DNA from: Treponema brennaborense DSM 12168
GTDB taxonomy: Bacteria > Spirochaetota > Spirochaetia > Treponematales > Treponemataceae
Assembly (NCBI RefSeq): GCF_000212415.1
Contig: NC_015500.1
Span: forward strand, 1,426,001 to 1,490,000
DNA: 64,000 bases
Direction: 5' to 3'
Positions 45,189 to 54,361 of the stretch are shown in pieces (the first letter of the stretch is position 1; each line of letters opens with the position of its first letter). The notes below the pieces were generated by a model. That model was not told where the DNA came from. It ran no database searches and was given only the letters and a program-made list of their open reading frames with translations. The position numbers and the translations under genes were made by a program.

Positions 45189-47582
45189 TTACCGTTCTTT
45201 ACCGAACGGTTTGGTCAGATAAATCAGTACCGGCGTAAGCGTGTAGTCGGCTATCAGTGCCGAGCCGAGTCCGATGATAGCGAGCAGCCCGACGCGGAAC
45301 AGCGTCGCCATCGGACTGAACGTGTACATCAAAAACATCGCGCACAGAATAACCGTCGTCATGACGAGCGTTTTCCCGATTTCCCGATACGTTGCGAGTA
45401 TCGACAGCCGATAATTTCCGGTCGACTCGAACTGATATTTGACGTGATTGGTAAAGTGAATCGTATCGTCTACGGCGATTCCCAAAATCATCGGCATAAT
45501 AGTCATCGTCAGCATGTCGAGCGAAAATCCGCAGTATCCCATAATACCGCCGATCAGCGCGACCGGCGCCAAATTCGGAATCATACCGATCAGTCCCATC
45601 CGCACGCTGCCGAACGCCAGCGTCAGCAGCAGCGCGATGATAAGAAACGAGCCCATAAACGATTTGAGTTCACCTACGACCAATTTATGATTCATTTCGG
45701 CAAAGTTGACGACGGTTCCGACGACGGAAACGTTCGCCTGCGGAAACAGCGATTCGGCGCTGCGCCGCGCGTCGGCTATATCCTGAACTATGTCGTTCGC
45801 ATCGTATCCGCTCAGTTCGACGTGTATGAACGTCGTACGGTAGTCGTCGTCGAGCCAGTTTGAAAGATTTTCTCCGCCTGAAATTTCATACAGGAACAGA
45901 AGTTGCGTCAGCAAATCCGGATCGTCGGGAACGGTGTAAAACGCGGGATCATCACCGTTCAGCGTTTGATGCATTTCCTTTACGATATCGACGACCGACG
46001 TAACGCGCGGTTTTCCGCCCGAAACGCGGGTCAGCCGCAGCGTACCGAGTTCCGCCGTTTCCCGTTCAAGCGCCTGCACGGTTAGGGGATTTTTGAACGC
46101 ATCGGCTTCGGGAAATTCGATCATCACATTGTAACTGTATTGGCTGCCCAGTTTCGCTTCGAGAATGCTTTGCAGCCGGGCTACGTACGGGATGCGTTTT
46201 CCCATCATTTCGATGTAATCCATATTTACCGTCATGCGGAATATTCCGGCGACGGACGCAGCCGTTACGAGCGTGCCGAACAGAAGCACGGCCGTCTTGT
46301 GCTTCAAGACGAACGCGCCGAACCGCTCGAATCGCCGATCAGTCTGTTCGGCCTTTTCTTTCAGCTGTACGTCTTTGGGGGTCGGCACACTTGCCATTGA
46401 AGAATCTTTTCCGTAGCTGAGCAATACGGGTATCAGGACGATGACGTACACGTATACGGCGAACACGATAGCCGCACACGTTGCGCCGAGCCATTTGAGC
46501 GGTCCGATGCCGACGGTCATAAACGAAATCATCGAACCGACGGTCGTAACGACGGTGAACAGAATCGGCCAGCCGGTTTCTTTTACGGCCGCCACCGCCG
46601 ATTCGGCGCGTTTTCCGCTGTTTCTGAACTGCAGCCGGAACGCGTTGATGTAGTGAATCGAGTATCCGACCGAGAGCGCCATGCCGAGCAGAATCGGCAG
46701 CGTTATCAGCGTGGAATCGGCGGCAATGCCGAACCAGCCGCAGAATCCCAGTACCGAGCCGATGCCGAGCGCGGTTGCCGCGATCGGTACGAGGACGCCG
46801 CGCAGCGATTTTACGAAAAAGACGAGGCACAGGAGCATGACGATAAAGCCGGAACTGACACGGAGCGCCGCTTCTTTCAGAATGACCGCGCGCTCTTCGG
46901 TTTCGGTGTACGACATGCCGGACGCTTTCATTGTATAGGCACCGCCGGCGAACTCGGCGCTTTCGAGCACGGCAATAGCCGCGTCGCCGACTTCGTACTG
47001 ATCGGCGAAGTCGTCTTCAAACGGCAGCAATGAAAGAATTACCCAGGTTTCCGCGGCGTCGTCCGAAACCAGATTGTTGACGAGCGCGGAACGGCTCAAA
47101 ATGAAAGCCTTTTTTTCGGCGAGTTCCGCCCGTTCCGCTTCGGTTAATTCGGCGAGCGGTCTGCCGCCGCCGGGAATGCCGTCTTCAAACGGGTTGACGA
47201 TTTCAAATCCGTCGTCCGTCCCTCTTGAAACGGAAAGCTCCGTAAGAGACGTAACGCGGTCGGCGAACGGCACTTCGGCTTCAAGGCGTTTCCCGAGCCG
47301 GTCTATCGCGTCCAGTACGAGCGGGTCGAACACGTCGGGCGCCTGTACGAGTACCATGACGGCGTCTTCATTGCCGAAAACGGCTTTGAACGTATCCTGA
47401 TCGATTTGGATCTGCTCGGTGTCGTCGAACCATCCGTCCTGATTGTCTTCTATACGCAGGCGGGAAAGCCCGGTGAGTCCTGCGATCGACACGATCAGAA
47501 TACACGCGAGAAACAGTTTCCGGTGTCTGATCTGGAACGCGCCGGCTTTTTGAAACCAGGCGTTTATTTTTGAAAGTGACAT
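45189..47582 (-). CDS. RND/MMPL-family exporter
   Basis: A 797-residue inner-membrane protein of the RND superfamily. It has two repeated halves, each with one helix, a large outer loop and five helices (about 12 helices in total). Examples are LRIEDNQDGWFDD after the first helix and LPILLGMALSVGYSIHYINAF in the sterol-sensing-like part; the second half repeats this as MPMILGIAVDDTIHFTNHVKY. Related exporters move lipids. It starts after CGGAGG and leads the operon. The palindrome just upstream and the divergent tetR suggest repression. Confidence 0.92.
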   Translation of the reverse strand: MSLSKINAWFQKAGAFQIRHRKLFLACILIVSIAGLTGLSRLRIEDNQDGWFDDTEQIQIDQDTFKAVFGNEDAVMVLVQAPDVFDPLVLDAIDRLGKRLEAEVPFADRVTSLTELSVSRGTDDGFEIVNPFEDGIPGGGRPLAELTEAERAELAEKKAFILSRSALVNNLVSDDAAETWVILSLLPFEDDFADQYEVGDAAIAVLESAEFAGGAYTMKASGMSYTETEERAVILKEAALRVSSGFIVMLLCLVFFVKSLRGVLVPIAATALGIGSVLGFCGWFGIAADSTLITLPILLGMALSVGYSIHYINAFRLQFRNSGKRAESAVAAVKETGWPILFTVVTTVGSMISFMTVGIGPLKWLGATCAAIVFAVYVYVIVLIPVLLSYGKDSSMASVPTPKDVQLKEKAEQTDRRFERFGAFVLKHKTAVLLFGTLVTAASVAGIFRMTVNMDYIEMMGKRIPYVARLQSILEAKLGSQYSYNVMIEFPEADAFKNPLTVQALERETAELGTLRLTRVSGGKPRVTSVVDIVKEMHQTLNGDDPAFYTVPDDPDLLTQLLFLYEISGGENLSNWLDDDYRTTFIHVELSGYDANDIVQDIADARRSAESLFPQANVSVVGTVVNFAEMNHKLVVGELKSFMGSFLIIALLLTLAFGSVRMGLIGMIPNLAPVALIGGIMGYCGFSLDMLTMTIMPMILGIAVDDTIHFTNHVKYQFESTGNYRLSILATYREIGKTLVMTTVILCAMFLMYTFSPMATLFRVGLLAIIGLGSALIADYTLTPVLIYLTKPFGKER

Positions 47583-47606
47583 GCATCATCCTCCGCATAT
47601 TTCGCT

Positions 47607-47644
47607 TATGATAACAATGTTATTTAAATAACATTGTTATCATA
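47607..47644. promoter_or_regulatory. 38-base perfect palindrome, probable TetR operator
   Basis: The two 19-base halves mirror each other around 47625/47626. It contains two back-to-back copies of the site GATAACAATGTTAT and lies between the RND exporter and tetR. Confidence 0.75.
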
Positions 47645-47658
47645 CCGGACATAATACG

Positions 47659-47673
47659 GATAACGATGTTATC
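47659..47673. promoter_or_regulatory. Second TetR-type site
   Basis: GATAACGATGTTATC is a perfect inverted repeat apart from its centre. It matches the half-units of the large palindrome 15 bases away. Confidence 0.65.
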
Positions 47674-47742
47674 TGTCAAGCATTCGCAGGAAAATTTATC
47701 TCTTGCCGAACGTTATCATTTTCAGATATTCCGGCTTACGCC

Positions 47743-47771
47743 TTGACCCGAAAACTCCGTTATCATACAAT
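47743..47771 (+). promoter_or_regulatory. Promoter of tetR
   Basis: TTGACC (47743-47748) and TACAAT (47766-47771) are spaced by 17 bases, only 7 bases from the ATG. Confidence 0.65.
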
Positions 47772-47778
47772 ACGGAAT

Positions 47779-48435
47779 ATGAAGGACAATCCCGCGGTAA
47801 CCAAAAAAAACATTCTTGCGAGTGCAAAAAAGGAATTTCTCGAAAAAGGATTTACGAATGCCTCTTTGCGCACGATAGCGGCGAACGCGGACGTTACGAC
47901 CGGCGCCCTTTACCGGCATTTTGCCGACAAGGACGCGCTTTTTTGCGCGCTGGTCGACGATGCCGCCGGCGTTACCCGCAGCATTCTTGAAAAAGCGAGC
48001 GTAGCGGAGCATCTGCAGCTGCAGGATCCGTTCGGAAAAGCGCACCATCAGTATGAAGACGAATTGTTCGTCACTTTCATCGATTATTTGTACAGTGATT
48101 TCGATGCGTTCGTTCTGCTGCTCGAAAAATCCGCCGGCAGTACGCACGAAGGATTTCTGCAGCGTATGACCGATCTGTATGCGGATAAATGTCTTGAACT
48201 CGTCAGCTGGATAAGCGCGGAACAGCTGGTCAAAACGCAGCTCGATCCGATGACGGTGCACGTTATTGCGAGCAATTTTATCACGTCGATTGCGGAACTC
48301 GTGTTCCACCGTCTTCCGCGCGCCGACGCAGGAAGATTCATTATGGAAATTCATCGGTTTTACCATTCCGGCTGGACGCATCTGTTTGAACTCGACTGTT
48401 CGGAGCAATGCGATTTTCCTGACAGCGCGCGGTAA
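47779..48435 (+). CDS. TetR-family regulator
   Basis: A 218-residue repressor. The N-terminal helix-turn-helix reads ILASAKKEFLEKGFTNASLR and DVTTGALYRHFADKDALF (about 11-55), and the C-terminal ligand domain is variable. It is divergent from the RND–LolA-like–porin operon and probably binds the palindromes between them. The ATG at 47779 has no ribosome site and lies at the predicted transcript start, so translation may be leaderless. The longer frame starting inside the -35 box is rejected. Confidence 0.88.
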   Translation: MKDNPAVTKKNILASAKKEFLEKGFTNASLRTIAANADVTTGALYRHFADKDALFCALVDDAAGVTRSILEKASVAEHLQLQDPFGKAHHQYEDELFVTFIDYLYSDFDAFVLLLEKSAGSTHEGFLQRMTDLYADKCLELVSWISAEQLVKTQLDPMTVHVIASNFITSIAELVFHRLPRADAGRFIMEIHRFYHSGWTHLFELDCSEQCDFPDSAR

Positions 48436-48452
48436 ATGCGATAGGAGGATAT

Positions 48453-49232
48453 ATGTCGTCTGTGGTGCTGGGATTGCTTATTCCCTTTGCGGGTACAACT
48501 CTGGGAGCTGCCTGCGTGTTTCTGATGAAAAAAGATCTGAACGACACCGTGCAGCGTCTGCTCATGGGATTCGCCGCCGGAGTTATGACGGCAGCCTCCG
48601 TCTGGTCGCTGCTCATTCCGTCGATGAACATGGCGGGCGATATGGGAAAATTCGCTTTCATTCCGGCGCTGACCGGCTTCGCGCTGGGCATTGCGTTTTT
48701 GTTTACGCTCGACCGGGTGATTCCGCACCTGCACGCCGCGGCCGAACGGCCCGAAGGCCCCAAAACGGCGCTGGGAAAGACGGCAATGCTCGTGTTCGCC
48801 GTTACGCTGCACAATATTCCCGAAGGAATGGCGGTGGGCGTCGTTTTTGCGAGCTTGCTGGAGCAGAACGAAATGGTGTCGGCCGCGGCGGCGTTCGCGC
48901 TTTCCATCGGTATCGCCCTGCAGAACTTTCCCGAAGGCGCCATCATTTCCATGCCGCTGCGGAATCAGGGGAACGGTAAACTCAAATCGTTTTGGTACGG
49001 CACGTTGTCCGGCGCTGTTGAACCGATCGCCGCGCTCGTTACGATTCTGCTGACCGGTATCATTACCGCCGCGCTGCCGTATCTGCTTGCGTTCGCCGCC
49101 GGTGCGATGATATACGTCGTCGTGGAAGAACTGCTGCCCGAAGCGACGCGCGATGAAAAAACCGACGTTTGTACGCTCGGCTTCGCGGCGGGCTTCGCCG
49201 TCATGATGGTGCTCGACGTGGCGCTCGGCTGA
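48453..49232 (+). CDS. ZIP-family metal transporter
   Basis: A 259-residue membrane protein with about eight helices. The two metal-binding helices carry HNIPEG and QNFPEG, the signature of ZIP zinc/iron transporters. The length matches bacterial ZupT-like proteins. An AGGAGG site precedes the ATG. It lies between tetR and a lysR gene; which of them controls it is unclear. Confidence 0.92.
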   Translation: MSSVVLGLLIPFAGTTLGAACVFLMKKDLNDTVQRLLMGFAAGVMTAASVWSLLIPSMNMAGDMGKFAFIPALTGFALGIAFLFTLDRVIPHLHAAAERPEGPKTALGKTAMLVFAVTLHNIPEGMAVGVVFASLLEQNEMVSAAAAFALSIGIALQNFPEGAIISMPLRNQGNGKLKSFWYGTLSGAVEPIAALVTILLTGIITAALPYLLAFAAGAMIYVVVEELLPEATRDEKTDVCTLGFAAGFAVMMVLDVALG

Positions 49233-49248
49233 CGATGGATTCCACGCT

Positions 49249-50151
49249 ATGACGCTGCAGCAATTGAAATACGTGCTCGCCGTTGCGGAAACCAAAAATA
49301 TCAGCGAAGCCGCACGGTCGCTTCATCTGTCGCAGCCGAGCCTGTCCGCCGCCGTCCGTGAACTTGAAACGGAATTGGGTTTCGCCGTTTTTCTGCGGAC
49401 GAACCGCGGTATTACGGTAACCGGCGACGGAAGCAGATTTCTCGGCTACGCGCGGCAAGTCATCGAACAGGAACGGCTGCTCGCGGAAAAATATCTGAAC
49501 GGCAAACCGCGGCGGCAGCACTTCGCCGTTTCCAGCCAACATTACTCGTTCGCCGTCAACGCGTTCGTGGACGTGATAAAAGAATTCGGCAATGCCGAAT
49601 ACGAATTCACGCTGCGTGAAACGCGCACGTATGAGATAATAGAAGACGTGCACAGCGGCCGCAGTGAATTGGGAATTTTATATATCAACGACTTCAACGA
49701 ACCGGTGCTCTCAAAACTTATCCGCGATTGCGGTCTGACGTTCACCGCCCTGTTCACTGCGCAGCCGCACGTGTTTATCAGCAAAACGAATCCGCTCGCA
49801 CCGAAAACGGCGCTTACGATGGAAGACCTCGCGCCGTATCCGTTTCTTTCGTTCGAGCAGGGAGAACACAATTCGTTCCATTTTTCGGAAGAAATACTCA
49901 GCACGCATCATTACGATAAAATGATAAAAGTTTCCGATCGGGCGACGCTGTTCAATCTGCTGATCGGGCTCGACGGCTACACGCTGTGTACGGGAATTAT
50001 CAGCGAACAATTGAACGGGCCGAACATCATCGCCCGGCCGCTGCTCGGCGGTGAGCCGATGCACGTCGGTACGATAACGCTGAAAGACCGAACTGCCAGC
50101 CGCGTGTGCGCTTCATACCTGAAGGCGCTGCAAAAACACATTCAGGTATAG
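49249..50151 (+). CDS. LysR-family regulator, probable MetR/MtaR-type activator
   Basis: A 300-residue regulator. The winged helix-turn-helix is at 1-60 (YVLAVAETKNISEAARSLHL, QPSLSAAVRELE) and an effector domain follows. It ends 91 bases before metE. Between them lies a MET-box-like inverted repeat upstream of the metE promoter, so control of metE–metF in response to methionine supply is likely (inference). It follows the ZIP gene by 16 bases and may be cotranscribed with it. Confidence 0.82.
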   Translation: MTLQQLKYVLAVAETKNISEAARSLHLSQPSLSAAVRELETELGFAVFLRTNRGITVTGDGSRFLGYARQVIEQERLLAEKYLNGKPRRQHFAVSSQHYSFAVNAFVDVIKEFGNAEYEFTLRETRTYEIIEDVHSGRSELGILYINDFNEPVLSKLIRDCGLTFTALFTAQPHVFISKTNPLAPKTALTMEDLAPYPFLSFEQGEHNSFHFSEEILSTHHYDKMIKVSDRATLFNLLIGLDGYTLCTGIISEQLNGPNIIARPLLGGEPMHVGTITLKDRTASRVCASYLKALQKHIQV

Positions 50152-50163
50152 AAATAAACTATA
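50147..50163. promoter_or_regulatory. MET-box-like inverted repeat
   Basis: TATAGAAATAAACTATA has the arms TATAG and CTATA and the 17-base length of the MET-box described in lactic acid bacteria. It overlaps the lysR stop and is centred about 65 bases before the predicted metE transcript start, a usual LysR activator position. Confidence 0.5.
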
Positions 50164-50185
50164 ACTGAATATAAAAAAGAAGTAT

Positions 50186-50214
50186 TTTACATAACGGAAT
50201 AAAACGCGTATAGT
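50186..50214 (+). promoter_or_regulatory. Promoter of metE–metF
   Basis: TTTACA (50186-50191) and TATAGT (50209-50214) are separated by 17 bases. Confidence 0.7.
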
Positions 50215-50242
50215 ATCCGTACGCTTATTGCCGGAGGATATT

Positions 50243-52552
50243 ATGCAGACAACCATATCGGGGTATCCCCGTATCGGAAAAAACAGGGAACTCAAATTTG
50301 CCGTTGAAAAATACTGGAAAGGGGCGCTGTCCTCAGCGGAATTGAGTGCCGCCGCCGACGCGCTGCTGCGGGACGCTGCGCTGACACAAAAAAATGCACA
50401 GATTACGCAAGTTCCGTGCGGAGATTTTTCATTATACGATGCCATGCTCGACGCCGCGGTTCTGTTCGGTATCGTGCCGGCTGCATATAAGCGGCTGCGA
50501 CTGTCTCCGCTTGATACGTATTTCGCACTGGCGAGAGGGTATCAGGGTACGGGCGGTGACGTCAAAGCGCTTACCATGAAAAAATGGTTCAACACCAATT
50601 ATCACTATCTGGTTCCCGAATTCGATCGGACGACGAGCGTTGCGCTTGACTCCGTTCCGTTTTTTGCAAAGACAGCCGAAATTACAGCCGTATTCGGTAC
50701 CGCCGGCAGCCGGCCTGCTCTTGTCGGTCCGTATACGCTGCTCGGTTGTTCCCGTTTTACGGACTGTACGCCTCGGGATTTTGTGCGTCCGCTCGCTTCC
50801 GCATATAAAGCGCTTATCGGAGCATGTGCGGCGCGCGGTTTCCCGTGGATTCAGCTTGACGAACCGGCACTCGTGCGGGATTTGAGTACCGACGACCGGA
50901 ATCTGTTCCGGTCATTATACGAAGCGATTTTGGAAGACGTCGATCCGCGCTGCCGCGTTTTGCTCCAGACCCATTTCGGCGACGTGCGCGATTGCTATCA
51001 GGATATCATCGCGCTGCCTTTCGGCGCAGTCGGACTCGATTTCATTGAGGGCGCGGAAAATCTGTCGCTCATTGCGCAGCACGGATTTCCTGCCGGTACG
51101 GTGCTCGTTGCCGGAGTCGTAAACGGTAAAAATATCTGGAAAAACGACTACGCCGCGTCTGTGAAAATACTCGACGCGCTGCGGTCTTCGGCCCGCATCG
51201 GCTCCGACCGGATATGGGTGTCGACGTCGTGCCCGCTGCTGCACGTACCGTATTCGCTGGCGGCGGAAACCGCGCTGGACGCGGCGGTTAAAGAGCGTTT
51301 TGCTTTTGCAGAAGAAAAATTGGCGGAGTTAACGGACATAGCGCGCCTTGCCGAACTGCCGCCGGCTTTACGGGAAGCCGACGCAGCGTACGTGCGCAAC
51401 GGGAAAGTAAAGGGTACACAGGTGCAGCGGAACGCTGCCGTACGGCGGCAGATTGAATCGCTGTCGGAACGGGATTTTACGCGTAATAGTCCGCGCGCGG
51501 AGCGCCGCCCGCTTCAGCACGCCGCACTGAAACTTCCGCTGCTGCCGACCACGACGATCGGCTCTTTCCCTCAGACGCAGGAAATCAAACGCAACAGGGC
51601 GCTGCTGCGTAAAGGCGAACTGTCGGCGGAGCAGTACGAACGGAATATCCGTGGATTCATACGGGACTGTATCCGGCTGCAGGAATCGATCGGTCTGGAC
51701 GTACTCGTGCACGGTGAATTTGAACGGAACGATATGGTCGAATATTTCGGTGAAAATCTGGAAGGATTCATCTTTACGCAGAACGGGTGGGTGCAGTCGT
51801 ACGGAACGCGGTGTGTAAAACCGCCTGTCGTTTTCGGCGACGTTGCGCGGATAAAACCGCTTACCGTTCCGTACAGCGCGTACGCGGCGTCCCTTACCTC
51901 GAAACCGGTAAAAGGAATGCTGACCGGACCCGTGACCGTTCTCAACTGGTCGTTTCCCCGTGAGGATGTTTCCCTTTCGGAATCCGCCTTTCAAATCGCA
52001 CTCGCCGTGCGCGCCGAAGTACTCGATCTGGAAACCGCCGGAATCCGCATCATTCAAATAGATGAAGCGGCGCTCCGTGAAAAACTGCCGCTGCGTGCCG
52101 GAAACCCGCGCGCGCAGTATCTCGATTGGGCGGTCAAAGCGTTCCGATTGTGCTGCAGCGGAGTTAAGGATGAAACCCAGATACACACGCATATGTGTTA
52201 CAGTGAATTTGAAGATATTATTGCGGAAATAGACGCGATGGACGCGGATGTGATTACTTTTGAAGCGTCAAGATCCAAGCTGCATATTCTGGATTCGCTT
52301 GAAGCGCACCGTTTTGAAACGGAAACCAGCCCTGGCATATACGATATCCATTCGCCGCGTGTTCCCGCCGTGGAGGAAATGATCGCGTCTCTGGAAACGA
52401 TGCGGAAAAAAATTCCGGCGGAAAAATTGTGGGTGAATCCCGATTGCGGACTCAAAACGCGGGCACCGGAAGAAACGGAACTCAGTTTGAAAAATATGGT
52501 TGCAGCGGCGGAAGCAGTCCGCACGCGTATTATAAAAGGAGAGGCTTTATGA
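50243..52552 (+). CDS. metE: Cobalamin-independent methionine synthase
   Basis: MetE transfers a methyl group from 5-methyltetrahydropteroyl-triglutamate to homocysteine. The 769-residue protein has the two-barrel layout. The N-terminal half opens with ISGYPRIGKNRELKFAVEKY. The catalytic half starts near LPLLPTTTIGSFPQT and has the zinc ligands in HTHMCYSEF and NPDCGLKTR. The ATG at 50243 is 5 bases after GGAGGA. It overlaps metF by 4 bases and together they make the methyl donor and methionine. Confidence 0.96.
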   Translation: MQTTISGYPRIGKNRELKFAVEKYWKGALSSAELSAAADALLRDAALTQKNAQITQVPCGDFSLYDAMLDAAVLFGIVPAAYKRLRLSPLDTYFALARGYQGTGGDVKALTMKKWFNTNYHYLVPEFDRTTSVALDSVPFFAKTAEITAVFGTAGSRPALVGPYTLLGCSRFTDCTPRDFVRPLASAYKALIGACAARGFPWIQLDEPALVRDLSTDDRNLFRSLYEAILEDVDPRCRVLLQTHFGDVRDCYQDIIALPFGAVGLDFIEGAENLSLIAQHGFPAGTVLVAGVVNGKNIWKNDYAASVKILDALRSSARIGSDRIWVSTSCPLLHVPYSLAAETALDAAVKERFAFAEEKLAELTDIARLAELPPALREADAAYVRNGKVKGTQVQRNAAVRRQIESLSERDFTRNSPRAERRPLQHAALKLPLLPTTTIGSFPQTQEIKRNRALLRKGELSAEQYERNIRGFIRDCIRLQESIGLDVLVHGEFERNDMVEYFGENLEGFIFTQNGWVQSYGTRCVKPPVVFGDVARIKPLTVPYSAYAASLTSKPVKGMLTGPVTVLNWSFPREDVSLSESAFQIALAVRAEVLDLETAGIRIIQIDEAALREKLPLRAGNPRAQYLDWAVKAFRLCCSGVKDETQIHTHMCYSEFEDIIAEIDAMDADVITFEASRSKLHILDSLEAHRFETETSPGIYDIHSPRVPAVEEMIASLETMRKKIPAEKLWVNPDCGLKTRAPEETELSLKNMVAAAEAVRTRIIKGEAL

Positions 52553-53436
52553 AATTATCAAAACTGTTTAAAAAGGGCAGACAGTCGTTTTCGTTCGAGA
52601 TTTTTCCTCCGAAACACGACGAAGCGCTTCGCGACATCGGCGAAACGCTCGACATTCTTGCCGGATGCAGTCCCGATTTTATCAGCGTTACCTTCGGCGC
52701 CGGCGGCAGCGAGACCGGCAGACGGACGATCGATCTTGCCAAACGGATCAAAAACGAATACGCGCTGGAACCGCTCGTTCACTTGACCTGCCTGAACGGC
52801 ACCGAAGCGGAAGTCGAAGGCTGGCTGCATGAACTGGAAGACGCCGGAATAGAAAACGTTCTGGCTTTGCGCGGCGACCGCCGCGGCGAAGCTGCCACCG
52901 GCAGCCGATTTTCATACGCGTCGGATCTCGTTTCGTTCATACGGACGCGGTTTCCGTCGTTTTGCGTCGCCGGCGCCTGCTATCCCGAATCTCACCCCGA
53001 ATCGCCCGACCGGGTCAGCGACGTCCGCGCGCTCGCGGACAAAGTACGGGCGGGAACGGATTTTCTGATTTCACAGCTGTTTTTTGAAAACGGCCTGTTT
53101 TCCGGATTCTGCGAACGCTGCCGGATTGCGGGAATTACCGTTCCCGTTGCAGCCGGAATAATGCCGGTCGTCAACAAAAAGCAGATAGAAAAAATGACGG
53201 GACTCTGCGGCGCGTCCGTTCCGCCGCAGCTAGCGCGGATACTCGACCGCTACGGCGACAATCCGGCAGCTTTGCGGGACGCGGGACTCGCCTATGCCGA
53301 AAATCAAATTGTCGATCTTGCCGCAAGCGGAGCCGACGGCATCCATCTGTATACGATGAACAATCCCGCCGTTGCAAAACAGATTGCCGAGGGAATTAAA
53401 AACATCCTGCCACACAGAGCACCCGTTTCCGCCTGA
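52549..53436 (+). CDS. metF: Methylenetetrahydrofolate reductase
   Basis: A 295-residue MetF that reduces 5,10-methylene- to 5-methyl-tetrahydrofolate with FAD. It has the family start SFEIFPPKHDEAL, the DFISVTFGAGGS strand, NVLALRGDRR, the CYPESHPES loop and QLFFENGLF. The ATG overlaps the metE stop, and a longer frame upstream is rejected. It supplies the substrate of MetE. Confidence 0.95.
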   Translation: MKLSKLFKKGRQSFSFEIFPPKHDEALRDIGETLDILAGCSPDFISVTFGAGGSETGRRTIDLAKRIKNEYALEPLVHLTCLNGTEAEVEGWLHELEDAGIENVLALRGDRRGEAATGSRFSYASDLVSFIRTRFPSFCVAGACYPESHPESPDRVSDVRALADKVRAGTDFLISQLFFENGLFSGFCERCRIAGITVPVAAGIMPVVNKKQIEKMTGLCGASVPPQLARILDRYGDNPAALRDAGLAYAENQIVDLAASGADGIHLYTMNNPAVAKQIAEGIKNILPHRAPVSA

Positions 53437-53504
53437 ACTACGCAGCGTTGCAATTTTGGCGGCGCTGAGTTTGCTCAGTGTCAAGCGTTTGTGCCCGCTC
53501 GGTT

Positions 53505-53531
53505 GACAGTGTCGATTTAAATCGGTAAAAT
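53505..53531 (+). promoter_or_regulatory. Promoter of the zinc-uptake operon
   Basis: TTGACA (53505-53510) is followed by TAAAAT (53526-53531), which overlaps the Fur-type box. The spacer is shorter than usual. Confidence 0.5.
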
Positions 53532-53549
53532 GAGAATCGTTCTCATTTT
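53527..53549. promoter_or_regulatory. Fur/Zur-type operator
   Basis: AAAATGAGAA and its inverted copy TTCTCATTTT flank a 3-base centre. It covers the -10 region of the regulator gene, so it is probably autorepressed by the encoded protein. Confidence 0.8.
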
Positions 53550-53592
53550 TAAGTCGGCCATATGCCGAAAAACGGAATCGGGTGGAAAAAAC

Positions 53593-54021
53593 ATGAACGG
53601 CTCGGCACAGTATCAGACAAAACAGCAGACGCTGATTTTAGCGTTCCTTTCGGAACGTCAAGGTCTGCATATCACCGTGCGCGGCATCGTCGATCATTTC
53701 CGCCGAAACGGTATAGCGGTCGGAACGGCAACCGTATACCGGCAGCTTGAAAAAATGGTGCGGGACGGTACCGTAAAAAAATACACCGTCGACGCGGAAA
53801 GCGGCGCGTGCTTTGAATTCGTCGGAAAATCCGCGTGCGGTGCTCCTGAGCATTGTTTCCATTTCAAGTGTGAATCCTGCGGAAAACTGATGCATTTTCA
53901 CTGCCCGGAACTGGAAGCCGTACAGCGGCATATGAGTGAAGAACACGGATTATCGGTTGACACGGTGAAAACCGTGTATTACGGAATTTGTACGGAATGT
54001 TCGGAGGGGCAGAACGCATGA
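53593..54021 (+). CDS. zur: Fur-family regulator, probable Zur
   Basis: A 142-residue metal-dependent repressor. The winged helix is near residues 20-65 (ITVRGIVDHFRRNG, GTATVYRQLEKMV). Structural zinc ligands are in CESCGKLMHFHC and YYGICTEC. The ATG at 53593 is used because the upstream ATG at 53530 lies inside the promoter. The operon encodes ZnuABC, so zinc sensing is the likeliest role, with Fur as an alternative. Confidence 0.85.
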   Translation: MNGSAQYQTKQQTLILAFLSERQGLHITVRGIVDHFRRNGIAVGTATVYRQLEKMVRDGTVKKYTVDAESGACFEFVGKSACGAPEHCFHFKCESCGKLMHFHCPELEAVQRHMSEEHGLSVDTVKTVYYGICTECSEGQNA

Positions 54022-54299
54022 AAATCGGTAAAATCGTGTGCATGCTGCTCGTTTTGTGTGCTCTGTGTTCCCTTTTGAGCACCGTACGGTATATCGACCA
54101 CGAATGTACCGGCGAACATTGTCCGGTGTGCGCCGTTTTTCATTTGCTCGTTCGGACGGTAAAACAGCTGTGCGCGGTGTGCGTGCACGTTTTGCCGTTT
54201 TTCATATTTTGTATTACGGGATTACTGCAATCGGTATGCGGAGCTTCCGCAGCGCCGTTTCCCACTCAAATCACGCTTAAAATCAGACTGAATTCCTGA
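54018..54299 (+). CDS. Small Cys/His-containing membrane protein in the zinc operon
   Basis: A 93-residue protein that I cannot assign. A helix at 4-22 is followed by DHECTGEHCPVCAVFHLL, with several Cys and His able to hold zinc, and a second hydrophobic stretch (AVCVHVLPFFIFCITGLL). The start overlaps the zur stop by 4 bases and it precedes znuA, so a part in zinc handling is likely. Similar short proteins near zinc transport genes exist in clostridia as far as I recall. Confidence 0.65.
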   Translation: MKIGKIVCMLLVLCALCSLLSTVRYIDHECTGEHCPVCAVFHLLVRTVKQLCAVCVHVLPFFIFCITGLLQSVCGASAAPFPTQITLKIRLNS

Positions 54300-54361
54300 G
54301 ATCTCCGGCATAATTTTTCATTTTCATTTTTTTCTCATTATGCATTTGGAGGTATATTATA

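Noticed and set aside
53530-53592. Longer Fur-family protein starting at 53530
   Set aside because: That ATG lies within the -10 region and operator; the family match begins after 53593.
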